Below are positions 8,441-17,416 of a stretch of DNA of 64,000 nucleotides, in pieces. The notes beneath the pieces are model-generated. The model was not told the origin of the DNA, did not search any database, and saw only the letters and a program-made list of their open reading frames with translations. Made by a program: the position numbers and the translations under genes. The DNA comes from Chitinophagaceae bacterium BSSC1. GTDB taxonomy: Bacteria; Bacteroidota; Bacteroidia; Chitinophagales; Chitinophagaceae. The stretch spans positions 393,103 through 457,102 of the forward strand of contig NKJC01000004.1 of assembly GCA_002256435.1 (NCBI GenBank). The letters run 5' to 3'. Positions within the stretch are counted from its first letter, which is position 1; each line of letters begins with the position of its first letter.

Positions 8441-9705
8441 TAGGCATTCCCTAGTTCTTTTAGGGCTTTTACCAGCACGTCTAACTCAGTAGTTCTAGTA
8501 AAAACATTGGGTGTAATCCTACATCCATGAACAGCAGCCCCATCAATGGCAACAGTATAAATGCCATATTTTTTTAATAAGGTTTCAGCCAATAATCCTG
8601 GTTTCATATCCTTAATACCCACATTCGCAATAGCGCAAGATCGTTTTGGGTCAGTGGGGGTATAGAGTTCAATATTTCCCAAACCCCTCACTTTGCTTGT
8701 CCAATACTGTTGTAAAAAACGCAGTCTGGCTTCTTTTTTATCGGCACCAATACTATTGTAAAAGTCTACTGAATTACTAATGGCTAAATCTGAATGAACA
8801 GGGTGGGTACCAATATGATTGAGTCTAGCAATATCTGTTCCTGGTCTTTCGCCATCGGCCAGTAATGGCCAAATATCACCAGCTTTTCCATTTTTTACAT
8901 ATAATATGCCTACTCCTAATGGCACTGCTAACCATTTGTGCAAGCTTGCACCATAGTAATCACAGTGTAAATCAGGTATGCTGTAAGGAAATTGTGCAAA
9001 TGCATGGGCACCATCTACCAATACTTCCACCCCCTTACTATGGGCCATATCGCAAATCTTGCGTATGGGTAAAATCTGACCCGTAATATTAACTATATGG
9101 GAAACCATAATCATTTTGGTCTTAGGGGTAATGGCATTAGCATAAAAGTTCACAATCTCTTCATCCGATTTGGGATCCATGGGAAGAGACAATACTTTGT
9201 TGACTACGCCATGTTTTTTAGCTACTAGTTTAAACATGTCTAACATGGCGCCATAATCCTGTTCCACCATAATGGCTTCATCTCCGGCCTGCCAATGAAA
9301 ACCGCCAATAATCATGTCTAAAGATTCTGTGGTATTTCTTGTAAGAACCAATTCTTCGGTACTGCATCCTGCAATGGCAGCCACTTTTGCAGCAGCTTTT
9401 TTCTTATTGTCAAATTGCACGGTACGCATATAATATGCACCTTGATAATTGACTTCTCGAATATGGTCTAGATAGGCTTCCAAAACTGGCGTAGGGAGTA
9501 TATTGTAATACCCATTTTCAAGATTAATATAGTCTGGTTTTAACCTATAAAAACTTCGGATGCCTTCCCAAAAATCTGGATCTTGGGCCAAAGCATTGGA
9601 AGTTTGATTTTGCCCTGTTTGTAACCAATTGGCTAAGGACTCTAAACTCATAGTTGTTCCCAAACCCGCTAGGGCCATGCCTTTGATAAAACCTCGTTTG
9701 TTCAT
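8440..9705 (-). CDS. exported class V aminotransferase-fold PLP protein (isopenicillin-N-epimerase-like)
   Basis: 421 residues. The N-terminus KRGFIKGMALAGLG resembles a Tat signal with a KR variant of the twin-arginine motif. The body is a fold-type I PLP enzyme: TRNTTESL (phosphate-binding region, about 122-129), DGAH at 231-234 (Asp to the PLP pyridine N) and SLHKW with the Schiff-base lysine K257. It lacks a cysteine desulfurase active-site loop that I can recognise and is nearest in layout to the isopenicillin N epimerase / selenocysteine lyase-like group. Substrate unknown. It is followed on the same strand, upstream, by a secreted hypothetical protein 30 nt away, so the pair may be co-transcribed. 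Confidence 0.75.
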   Translation of the reverse strand: MNKRGFIKGMALAGLGTTMSLESLANWLQTGQNQTSNALAQDPDFWEGIRSFYRLKPDYINLENGYYNILPTPVLEAYLDHIREVNYQGAYYMRTVQFDNKKKAAAKVAAIAGCSTEELVLTRNTTESLDMIIGGFHWQAGDEAIMVEQDYGAMLDMFKLVAKKHGVVNKVLSLPMDPKSDEEIVNFYANAITPKTKMIMVSHIVNITGQILPIRKICDMAHSKGVEVLVDGAHAFAQFPYSIPDLHCDYYGASLHKWLAVPLGVGILYVKNGKAGDIWPLLADGERPGTDIARLNHIGTHPVHSDLAISNSVDFYNSIGADKKEARLRFLQQYWTSKVRGLGNIELYTPTDPKRSCAIANVGIKDMKPGLLAETLLKKYGIYTVAIDGAAVHGCRITPNVFTRTTELDVLVKALKELGNA

Positions 9706-9735
9706 TTTTGTAAATTATTTGAGCTGTTGAGACAA

Positions 9736-10485
9736 TTATTTAGACGCATTTAGTTGATTAAAATATCTAACAATATCGGCTTCCTTTTTCAAGTCAATCT
9801 TATTTTGTTCCAACCATTCTTGTTCATTTTTCCCAGGAGGAGCCAATTGCAAAATGGTTTCCTTATTGAGTTTTTTAATAGGAGTTACTACATAATTATT
9901 AACTAGATAATATTTGATTTCATTTTTAAAATAATAGCGTTTCATGGTACCAAAAAGTGAATCTCCTTCCAGTAATTTGCGATTATCCATTTTCAGTAAT
10001 TGGTATTTTCCTTCATTTAAAACTTGTAAGAGTTCCTTTATGGGTTCTTTGCTCACAAATGGTTCCGTTACACCATTTAAAAAACTAGCTATAATATTAT
10101 CTGGTTTGTTGGACTCGTGAAACTGGACTCTTTTTACCAAGCCTTCATTCACCACTGCTTCATCGCCATTGGCTTTTTTATAATAAATTTCATGTGATGC
10201 CAGATTCAATTTTACTTCTTGTTCCCATCTTTCTTTTTTATTTCTTCCCATTAAAGTGGCTGATTGCCATTCGGCTTTCCAAAAAGCATTTCCAGTAATC
10301 TTATCATATGGAATTCTATTGGACAAAGATCCTCTACCATAAATATTGATAGTGCCATCCGCTTTTGTAGACGGCAATGTTTCAATCATCACCCCATCTT
10401 GTGCAAGAACATAAAAGGGTGTGTAAATAAACACAAAAATCAAAATGGCATGGATGCTTTTGGATAAAAAAGAATGTTTTTGCAT
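9736..10485 (-). CDS. secreted hypothetical protein
   Basis: 249 residues with a signal peptide ending near LAQD (about 28). The mature part is charged and mixed alpha/beta (RWEQEVKLNLASHEIYYKK, SLFGTMKRYYFKNEIKYYLV), with no cysteine motif, lipobox or catalytic signature I can name. The final third ends in ADIVRYFNQLNASK. The general look (signal peptide, a lysine-rich beta section) is that of the many Bacteroidota periplasmic proteins without assigned function. It is the upstream gene of a likely two-gene unit with the PLP enzyme, 30 nt apart, so a periplasmic partner role is possible. Confidence 0.6.
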   Translation of the reverse strand: MQKHSFLSKSIHAILIFVFIYTPFYVLAQDGVMIETLPSTKADGTINIYGRGSLSNRIPYDKITGNAFWKAEWQSATLMGRNKKERWEQEVKLNLASHEIYYKKANGDEAVVNEGLVKRVQFHESNKPDNIIASFLNGVTEPFVSKEPIKELLQVLNEGKYQLLKMDNRKLLEGDSLFGTMKRYYFKNEIKYYLVNNYVVTPIKKLNKETILQLAPPGKNEQEWLEQNKIDLKKEADIVRYFNQLNASK

Positions 10486-10571
10486 GGTATGGTTGCTTTT
10501 TTGAATGCATCAATTTAAGGCATTCCTTGCTTATTGCCATGCTTACCCTGCAATCCCTTAGAATATTGCAC

Positions 10572-10579
10572 TAAATTTG
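10572..10579 (+). promoter_or_regulatory. -7 promoter box TAAATTTG adjoining a start codon
   Basis: The box matches TAnnTTTG exactly and its final G is only 5 nt before the A of the ATG of the THUMP methyltransferase gene, predicting a transcript with almost no 5-prime leader. Confidence 0.45.
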
Positions 10580-10583
10580 CCGG

Positions 10584-11768
10584 ATGAATCCTTTTGTCAA
10601 TCCCAGTAAGATTATAGTTACTTGTCATAAATGGTTAGCGCCTTCATTGGCAAAGGAAATTGAAGCCCTTGGTTACGGGCGATATAGCGTTTTTCAAACT
10701 GGTGTAGAGCTAGAAGGAACCATGGCAGATTGTATTAGGCTAAACCTAAATCTGCGTTGTGCTAGCCAGGTCATGTATTCCTTAAAAGCCTTTATTTGCA
10801 ATGATCCCAATGAATTATACAGGAATTTAGTAACCATTCCTTGGGAAACAATGCTGGTGCCAGATGGCTATTTTTCAGTAACCAGTAATGTGTTTCATCC
10901 AACCATTCAGACTAATTTATTTGCCAACCTCAGGGTCAAAGATGCCATTGTAGACAGGATGAGGGAAACTACACAACAACGTCCATCAACTGGATCAGAA
11001 CTTAGTGGCGCTGTAGTGTATCTGTTTTGGAAAAAGGATGAAGCTGAAATTTTTATTGATACCTCTGGAGAAACTTTAGCCAAACACGGATATAGAAAAT
11101 TACCTGGTAAAGCTCCTATGTTAGAAGCACTGGCTGCTGCAACCATACTATCCACTAAATGGAATAAAGCAACTCCATTTATCAATCCCATGTGCGGTTC
11201 CGGTACATTGGCTATAGAAGCAGCTTTAATAGCCAGCAATCGCGTACCAGGTCTCATGCGAAGCAATTATGCGTTTATGCATATTAAAGGATATGATCAA
11301 GCCATTTATGAAAAAGAAAGGGCTGCTTTAGATGCCAAGATCAACCATCATCCTAATATTAAAATTATTGCGTCTGACCTAAGCGATAAAGCCATTGAAA
11401 TAGCTAAAATCAATGCTGCCGTAGCGGGAGTGGAGCAAATGATTGACTTTCAGGTTTGCGATTTTGAATCAACTCACTTACCTGAAACTGAAGGGTCAGT
11501 CATCATGTTTAACCCTGAATATGGGGAGCGTTTGGGTGATGAAATTGAGCTGAATGCCACTTATGCGCGAATGGGCGATTTTCTCAAAAACAAATGCAAA
11601 GGATTTACCGGATATATTTTTACAGGTAACCTTGACCTAGCAAAAAAAATCCGCTTGAAACCCAGTAGGAGAATAGAGTTTTACAATGCAACCATTGATT
11701 GCCGTTTATTGGAATATGAGCTATATGCTGGTACCAAAAGAACGGATAAATTGCCAATTGCTGAATAA
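10584..11768 (+). CDS. THUMP-domain class I rRNA methyltransferase (RlmL-N/YpsC type)
   Basis: 394 residues, cytoplasmic. The N-terminal part (about 1-160) is a ferredoxin-like/THUMP RNA-binding module that includes FIDTSGETLAKHGYR. The methyltransferase part has motif I as NPMCGSGTLAIEAAL (201-215), a second acidic motif SDLSDKAIEIAKINAAVAG, and motif IV as NPEYGERLGDE (310-320). The usual motif IV is NPPYG; the P-to-E change is notable but keeps N, P, Y and G. The family methylates 23S rRNA guanosine N2. It is monocistronic, convergent with the lipid kinase gene, with 1 nt between stops. Confidence 0.85.
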   Translation: MNPFVNPSKIIVTCHKWLAPSLAKEIEALGYGRYSVFQTGVELEGTMADCIRLNLNLRCASQVMYSLKAFICNDPNELYRNLVTIPWETMLVPDGYFSVTSNVFHPTIQTNLFANLRVKDAIVDRMRETTQQRPSTGSELSGAVVYLFWKKDEAEIFIDTSGETLAKHGYRKLPGKAPMLEALAAATILSTKWNKATPFINPMCGSGTLAIEAALIASNRVPGLMRSNYAFMHIKGYDQAIYEKERAALDAKINHHPNIKIIASDLSDKAIEIAKINAAVAGVEQMIDFQVCDFESTHLPETEGSVIMFNPEYGERLGDEIELNATYARMGDFLKNKCKGFTGYIFTGNLDLAKKIRLKPSRRIEFYNATIDCRLLEYELYAGTKRTDKLPIAE

Positions 11769-11769
11769 G

Positions 11770-12618
11770 CTAAAACCTAAATAGAAATTTGTCTGGAACT
11801 ACGCTTATTTGAATGTCTCTGGCACTGATTAATTCACCATCTATTTGAATATCCGTTTCTTGTTCCAATTGAATCTTTACTTCTTTGACCAAACGATGTG
11901 TTACAAAAGGTAAGTGTAAGTGTTTACCTTTTTGCAAAACGGGAAGGTATCTTAATCGCTGAAATAGGTTGAGTTTATTACAAAGCAGTAAGTCTAGATA
12001 GCCATCCTGCATATTGGCATTTGGGGTAACAAAAAAACCACCGCCACTTCTTGAACTGTTATTGGCAATGACCAACAAATATGGCTGATGCCAGGTTTCG
12101 GTTTCAGTTGTAATTTTAAAATGCTTTTCCTTAAAGCTAAAAACCTTTAAAACAACAGCTATCAAATAGCCTAGATGACCACCTAAAAAACGAATGGCTT
12201 GCATAAAGCGAATAATCTCACCGTCAAATCCAATACCCAAGCAATTGAGATACCACCATTGGTTAATTTTACAAGCGTCTACTGTTTGAATCTTTGCTTG
12301 CATCACTTGCTCAAAAATGGCAGCATTGTCTTTATTGCCGTAGAGTTTCCAAGCAAAATCATTGCCAGTACCGCATTTGAACAGGGCTAATGGAAGTTTA
12401 CAATCAGCGTATTGATTAATAAAATAGTTTAGTGTACCGTCTCCACCTATGACCCAAACATCTGAAAAACCATCAAAATGAATGGGCCAATTTTGTTCAA
12501 AAATTTGAGAAGAAATGCCAAGTTGTTCAAGTGCATTCCCCAGCCATTTGGCCGTTTCTTGAGCAGTTCCTTTTCCAGCTTTTGGATTGGATAATATGGC
12601 AACGGCTGTGATGTTCAT
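11770..12618 (-). CDS. diacylglycerol kinase-family lipid kinase
   Basis: 282 residues, soluble or peripheral. The DAGK catalytic domain shows the nucleotide-binding GGDGT at 58-62 followed by LNYFIN, and the second glycine loop GTGND at 83-87. The region around 190 (NNSSRSGGGFFVTPNANMQDGYLDL) is the usual family segment, and the C-terminal strand block (VKIQLEQETDIQIDGE) carries the conserved DGE. The length matches the YegS/DgkB class. It probably phosphorylates diacylglycerol or another lipid at the membrane. The next gene upstream is 28 nt away (DUF4251), so shared transcription is possible. Confidence 0.85.
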   Translation of the reverse strand: MNITAVAILSNPKAGKGTAQETAKWLGNALEQLGISSQIFEQNWPIHFDGFSDVWVIGGDGTLNYFINQYADCKLPLALFKCGTGNDFAWKLYGNKDNAAIFEQVMQAKIQTVDACKINQWWYLNCLGIGFDGEIIRFMQAIRFLGGHLGYLIAVVLKVFSFKEKHFKITTETETWHQPYLLVIANNSSRSGGGFFVTPNANMQDGYLDLLLCNKLNLFQRLRYLPVLQKGKHLHLPFVTHRLVKEVKIQLEQETDIQIDGELISARDIQISVVPDKFLFRF

Positions 12619-12646
12619 CAGACTTCTAGGAAAGAATCAAAATGGA

Positions 12647-13132
12647 TTATCTAGAGATAGATCCGTAAAATGTCATTGGCTCCCTATTCCTACTTAGCAC
12701 ATCAACCTGACCTGTACCATCGGTAAATATGGTCAAATAAAAAGATTGTATGGTGGTGTTTTTATCGTCCGCTTTTATAGCAACCTGATATTTACCCTTC
12801 TTCTTCTCCATAAATTCATACTTGTATTTCAGGATACTAAAATTGATACTTCCATCTGTTAGATTTATCTGAGCAGTATAAGATGATCCATAATAGGGTA
12901 ATATGCCTACAACGCTATCTAGACTCACTTTAAAACTATAGGGATCATTCATTTGTTTCTTACCAGAACTTGCTGTTGCATAAGCTTGAGCAGTAAAGGT
13001 GAAATCCTGTTCCTTTAGTATTTGCTCATAAGGGTTTTGTTCTTTTAACGCTACTTGTGCATTTGTTTGAAGTATCCCAAAGCAAAAAACAAATAAGATA
13101 GAAACTAAAGAAGATAAATAAAACTTAGGCAT
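12647..13132 (-). CDS. DUF4251 secreted protein
   Basis: 161 residues with a signal peptide ending NAQ near residue 25. The mature domain reads as DUF4251: YSFKVSLDSVVGILPYYGSSYTAQIN, a short GSINFSI segment, a YKYEFMEKKKGKYQVAIKA strand pair and a terminal YLTIFTDGTGQVDVLSRNREPMTFYGSI. Function unknown; the family is common in Bacteroidota as small periplasmic beta proteins. It lies between the CHU_C adhesin gene and the lipid kinase on the same strand, with gaps of 56 and 28 nt. Confidence 0.7.
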   Translation of the reverse strand: MPKFYLSSLVSILFVFCFGILQTNAQVALKEQNPYEQILKEQDFTFTAQAYATASSGKKQMNDPYSFKVSLDSVVGILPYYGSSYTAQINLTDGSINFSILKYKYEFMEKKKGKYQVAIKADDKNTTIQSFYLTIFTDGTGQVDVLSRNREPMTFYGSISR

Positions 13133-13188
13133 AACTATTCTTTTTTGAAAGTTGATATGGCCTAGTTAAAGGTCATTTGATAAGCAAT

Positions 13189-15105
13189 TTAACGCAATAA
13201 TAGGAAGCTGCCTTCTTTTATATAAGGTTTGTTTCCAGGACCAATTCCCTTTACCAACCAATTATATTGGTCTCTTTCCTGAAGCCTACCCTGAAATGTA
13301 CCATCCCAGTAATGGTTAGGATTGGTGCTGCTAAAAACGGTTTGCCCCCATCTATTAAAAATGGCAATCTGGGTTACTTGTACCTGAACGGCCCTAAAAT
13401 ATAATCTATCATTAATGCCATCTCCATTTGGTGAAAATGCAGTAGGGACATGAATATCTGGCCCGCGACCATATTTGATACATACCGTATCCATGCTGGT
13501 ACAAAAACTATCCTTACCCCAAACCTTTAAAGTATAACACGTTGGAATACCACCAGTAACTGTTGGATTGGCTATTCTAGTATCACTAAGTCCTGAACCT
13601 GGAGACCAGAAATAACTATTTTGAGGTGATGCTATTACTGGCATTTCATAAGGAGTGTCATAGCCAATAACCGTGTCTTTGCCAGCATAGGCATTGAGTT
13701 TGGGGTATACAAAAGGTACTTTAGAAGCAAAGCCAGTACAGCCTTTGTCAGTTGTTACAGTTAATAAGATTGAATATCCCAAGGGAACTGTATCTGTATA
13801 GGTATAATTATAGATTGGATCCTTTAAATTGGAAAAATTGTTAGATCCCCTTACTGTAATATGATCCCATCTGTATCTGATAATCTGACCTGAACCAAAA
13901 CTAGAAAGGTTTTCAAATTGCATTGGTGAGTCTGCACATATTGGTTGTTTAAAATCAAAATCTACTTTTAAATCGTCATAGACTTTTGCGGTTGTTTTGA
14001 TGGTATCGCGGCAGCCAATTGAATTGCTTACAATTAAGGTTACTTGATAATCACCAGATTTTGGATAAGTATAGACTGGATAGATGCGCGTTGAAGAATC
14101 GGTGTTTATTTCTGCTACACCAAAATCCCAGAGGTATTCCAAACTGCTATTATTACTATGATTAAACAAAACCGTTTTGGAAGTGCAAGTAACTGGGGGA
14201 GCGTTTAATACAGCATTACAATCCACCACATTGAGTTCTAATTCCCTTCTATGAATGTTGATCATAACACCATTTCTCCATTCTTGAATGTCTAAACAAA
14301 TGGTATAATTCCCCAATACTGCTGGTGTTCCCGATAAAATACCTGTGATAGGATCAATACTCAAATTGTTATTCATGCCAAAAGGTTGAAACAAGGAATA
14401 GTCATTGGCATAGCCGATGGTTCTTATTTGAGAAATGCCTAGTGGAGTTCCACCTGCAGGATCACCAATGACAAATCTGAGTTCATCACCATCCGGGTCT
14501 TGGTAATCTATTTTGAATTGCAGTGGTTTGCCTACACAAGCTCCAATAATAGAATCGGTTTTTGGAAAAGGGCTGCTATTGATTGCGGTGTTAGTTCCAG
14601 GGATTCGGGTATGATAGGTTAAGGACGCACCTGCTTCTGGAATTCCTGCTACTATTTCAACACCCTCATTCCAAATCTCGGATGCCAAGTTTTTTTGTGG
14701 CGCATTTCTACAGCAATCAGTCATATAAACAAGATAGCCATTGGGTTCTAGGGGTAAATCAATGGTGCCCGTGAACTCGTATAAATCGTTACAGATATCG
14801 GGAGGGTTTACAATGCAGGATTCAATTTTAGTAACTGATAATCGCTGTTTGGAACTTTGGGTAGGTTTTAGTTGAAATACTTTGGTATGTGGGAATCCAG
14901 GAATATTGTTGTAAAACCAAACTACTGGTGGGTTGAATTCTGCAAAGCTTTTGCAGTTGCGATTGATTCGCACAATGATTTTATAGGTATTGGTATTTCC
15001 GTTTTGAGAAAGCTGTTGATAAGTAATTTCTCCACCCATGTATTGGCCTGCGCGTACTAGTTGGGGTGTTGCCCAAAAGAGGAGGATAAGTGGGAGGATT
15101 TTCAT
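13189..15105 (-). CDS. PKD-domain surface protein with gliding-motility C-terminal domain
   Basis: 638 residues. The signal peptide ends near residue 19. The first half has Ig-like/cadherin-like segments (DPDGDELRFVIGDPAGGTPLG, DPITGILSGTPAVLGNYTICLDI). Two PKD-type domains follow, with the signatures YPVYTYPKSGDYQVTLIVSN and YNYTYTD. The last 85 residues (from about 553, HVPTAFSPNGDGINDRLYF ... IFNRWGQTVF ... YNWLVKG) are the CHU_C / type B T9SS sorting domain. It should be secreted and surface-displayed, probably as an adhesin or gliding accessory. Cysteines are frequent (CVGKP, CNAVLNAPPVTC), implying disulfides. Confidence 0.85.
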   Translation of the reverse strand: MKILPLILLFWATPQLVRAGQYMGGEITYQQLSQNGNTNTYKIIVRINRNCKSFAEFNPPVVWFYNNIPGFPHTKVFQLKPTQSSKQRLSVTKIESCIVNPPDICNDLYEFTGTIDLPLEPNGYLVYMTDCCRNAPQKNLASEIWNEGVEIVAGIPEAGASLTYHTRIPGTNTAINSSPFPKTDSIIGACVGKPLQFKIDYQDPDGDELRFVIGDPAGGTPLGISQIRTIGYANDYSLFQPFGMNNNLSIDPITGILSGTPAVLGNYTICLDIQEWRNGVMINIHRRELELNVVDCNAVLNAPPVTCTSKTVLFNHSNNSSLEYLWDFGVAEINTDSSTRIYPVYTYPKSGDYQVTLIVSNSIGCRDTIKTTAKVYDDLKVDFDFKQPICADSPMQFENLSSFGSGQIIRYRWDHITVRGSNNFSNLKDPIYNYTYTDTVPLGYSILLTVTTDKGCTGFASKVPFVYPKLNAYAGKDTVIGYDTPYEMPVIASPQNSYFWSPGSGLSDTRIANPTVTGGIPTCYTLKVWGKDSFCTSMDTVCIKYGRGPDIHVPTAFSPNGDGINDRLYFRAVQVQVTQIAIFNRWGQTVFSSTNPNHYWDGTFQGRLQERDQYNWLVKGIGPGNKPYIKEGSFLLLR

Positions 15106-15170
15106 GCAGTATGAAAATAGGAAAAACTGGGGAGGGAATGGGGGGGAATTGATGGATGAAAATTAATGGA

Positions 15171-16283
15171 TTAAAAGTACTCTAGGTCTGATACTTGTTC
15201 TAACCAAACTGCTCCGCCTTTTTTAGAATCAGTAATTGCTATTTGTACAAAAACTTGGTTAGGACTAGCCCCATGCCAATGAGGTTTATTTGCAGGACAT
15301 TTCACAGTCTCGCCTTTGCGAATCAATCTTTTGGGACTTCCTTTTTCTTGATAATAACCTAACCCATCAATTGCTAATAAAATTTGACCCGAAGGATGAT
15401 AGTGCCATTTAGTTCTTGCACCTGGCTCAAAAGTCACCGATCCAACTTGTATTCCATTACTACTATCACTCATAATTAATTGTTGTAACCAAGCAATCCC
15501 AGAAAAATTATCACTATTAATTTTTTGACCTTTGGGGAAAACTATTTCATTAATTGTCTCTTCAGATTGATAGGGCTTTTTGTCTAACAATGATTGAAAC
15601 ACTTTTTTGGCAATAATACCTTGTTGTAGATGAACAGATTTTTCAACTAAGTGTAAGATTTCTGATAATTGTTTAGTTGTTAATCCATTATACATTCCTA
15701 CTCCTAAATGGGAGCGGAGTTGTGGTTCAGTTCCTTTTAGTGAAGCCAAGGCAGAAATAGTTATAAGTTCCCGAGTTTTCCAGTCTAGTATATCATTTCC
15801 AAAAATGGCACCAAATAAATGTTCTTTTAAATACTGATCAATTGTTGGTGCAAAATCATATACACCACCTGAAATTTTATTGCCTACTAGTTTTGTTTGA
15901 TTTTCTGTACCAATTTCAATTAATGGTTTGTTCAGCTTTTCATTTGTTTTTTGTTTTCCCTCAAGATCTTGAATCCCATTGGCTTTTCTTTCATTGACCA
16001 ATCCCATTAAACAATTTAAGGCATTCAAACTTCTTGGAAAACCCGTATATGCATATAATTGCACTAGCATTTCTTTTACTTCTGAAATGGAAAGACCTGC
16101 ATTCAACCCTTGAGATAAAGCATCTTTGAGTTCTACAATATTTCCCTGTGCTGTTAGACCAGCAATTACCACCATGCTTCTTTCTTTACTAGTTAAAAAA
16201 GATGAGCTGTCTTTGGGTAATTGTGAATAACATACAAGATTCATTAAAATCAGTATGCTAATAAGTACAGTGTTTTTTTTCAT
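15171..16283 (-). CDS. secreted carboxymuconolactone decarboxylase-like/cupin fusion
   Basis: 370 residues: signal peptide to about residue 20 (CYSQ), an AhpD-like/CMD domain about 30-105 (SKERSMVVIAGLTAQGN ... AYTGFPRSLNALN), a second CMD half about 160-240 (DWKTRELITISALASLKGTEPQLRSHLGVGMYNG) and a C-terminal cupin about 265-360 with the metal-binding H-x-H of KWHYHPSGQ plus PHWHG. The CMD domains lack an obvious CxxC peroxidase pair, favouring a lactone/decarboxylase-type fold over AhpD. It is the last gene of a six-gene operon with two hydrolases, an NTF2-like protein, an aldo/keto reductase and a carboxylesterase. Substrate unknown; the fusion suggests sequential chemistry on a ring or lactone compound in the periplasm. 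Confidence 0.75.
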   Translation of the reverse strand: MKKNTVLISILILMNLVCYSQLPKDSSSFLTSKERSMVVIAGLTAQGNIVELKDALSQGLNAGLSISEVKEMLVQLYAYTGFPRSLNALNCLMGLVNERKANGIQDLEGKQKTNEKLNKPLIEIGTENQTKLVGNKISGGVYDFAPTIDQYLKEHLFGAIFGNDILDWKTRELITISALASLKGTEPQLRSHLGVGMYNGLTTKQLSEILHLVEKSVHLQQGIIAKKVFQSLLDKKPYQSEETINEIVFPKGQKINSDNFSGIAWLQQLIMSDSSNGIQVGSVTFEPGARTKWHYHPSGQILLAIDGLGYYQEKGSPKRLIRKGETVKCPANKPHWHGASPNQVFVQIAITDSKKGGAVWLEQVSDLEYF

Positions 16284-16318
16284 AAGTACAAATTGAATTA
16301 AATCAATTCAGTGGGTTA

Positions 16319-17383
16319 TTACTTTAGTTTTTCATTAAAAAATGTTCTCAGTTTTAATATAGCTTGATTAACAAATTTGGGTACCCAATAGGTTTCAATA
16401 TGGGTGGCACCATCAATCAAGTAAATTTCTTTTTCTGTTGTACCGGTTGCTGCTTTAAATGCTCCATCTGTCATATAATAAGAATCTGCTTTACTACCTG
16501 CAATCATCAATAATGGTTGGTCAAGCAATCGCATATTAGTAGTAGCGTCAAAAGCGGCAAGATCAATAATACTACTCATGGTATATCTAGCAGTAGAATT
16601 TTGGTGGGCATGTGTTAGATTGTAGTATTCATATCCTTGTCTATATAAATCAAATGGAAGTTGATCAATTTGCTCTTTGGTTAATTTAGTTGTACTGCCA
16701 ATATATAATACCTCCCCACCAGAAGCTTCTTTTGTTCTAGCTACTGCCGCTTGTTGCAATCGTTGTCTTAATGTAGCCACCTGAGAACCCATAAATCCAT
16801 CTCTTCTGACAATACCAGAATTAAACATGCTTATTGTAGCAATTGATTTAAATCTTTTATCGGTTTGTGCAGCGGCCAAAGCATAACCACCACCTCCGCA
16901 AATACCTAATAAGCCGATTCGATTAGGGTCTGCTCCAGGATATTGCAACATAAAGTCTGCCATTCCATGTATGTCATCTATTCTATTGGCAGGTTTGTCT
17001 ACATTGCGTGGAAGTCCACCACTAGCACCTTGATACGCTGCATCAGCGGCAATACAAATGTACCCTTGTTCTGCTAAATTTTGAGCATATAAACCAGCAA
17101 CTTGTTCCTTTACACCTCCATTTGGATGAGCAACTACTAATACGGGATATTTTTTTATTGAATCATAATTTGGCGGAGTATAGATATTGGCAGAAATAGT
17201 AATTCCATTTAAGATATATTGGGTTGGATGAATTTGTACTTTACCTATTTGATTCGTTTTAATGGCATTCCCATAAACCAAACCAAAAGGATTGGCTACA
17301 TTATTTTGGGACATAGCTCCTAAAGTCTGTGTCATGAAATAAAGGATAATTAAAAAAGGAATAAAAGTTGTTTTTAAATACAT
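16319..17383 (-). CDS. exported alpha/beta hydrolase (dienelactone hydrolase-like)
   Basis: 354 residues with a signal peptide to about residue 25. The nucleophile elbow reads LGICGGGGYALA (159-170), with C162 where serine hydrolases have Ser; a cysteine nucleophile is the hallmark of dienelactone hydrolases. The oxyanion strand VLVVAHPNGG (81-90) and a C-terminal GATHIETY, supplying the catalytic His, complete the fold. It sits 33 nt downstream of the lipoprotein hydrolase and 35 nt upstream of the CMD-cupin gene. A lactone or small-ester substrate is plausible given the neighbours. Confidence 0.75.
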   Translation of the reverse strand: MYLKTTFIPFLIILYFMTQTLGAMSQNNVANPFGLVYGNAIKTNQIGKVQIHPTQYILNGITISANIYTPPNYDSIKKYPVLVVAHPNGGVKEQVAGLYAQNLAEQGYICIAADAAYQGASGGLPRNVDKPANRIDDIHGMADFMLQYPGADPNRIGLLGICGGGGYALAAAQTDKRFKSIATISMFNSGIVRRDGFMGSQVATLRQRLQQAAVARTKEASGGEVLYIGSTTKLTKEQIDQLPFDLYRQGYEYYNLTHAHQNSTARYTMSSIIDLAAFDATTNMRLLDQPLLMIAGSKADSYYMTDGAFKAATGTTEKEIYLIDGATHIETYWVPKFVNQAILKLRTFFNEKLK

Positions 17384-17416
17384 CTATATTATTTTTTTTA
17401 ATGGGTAAAATAATAA

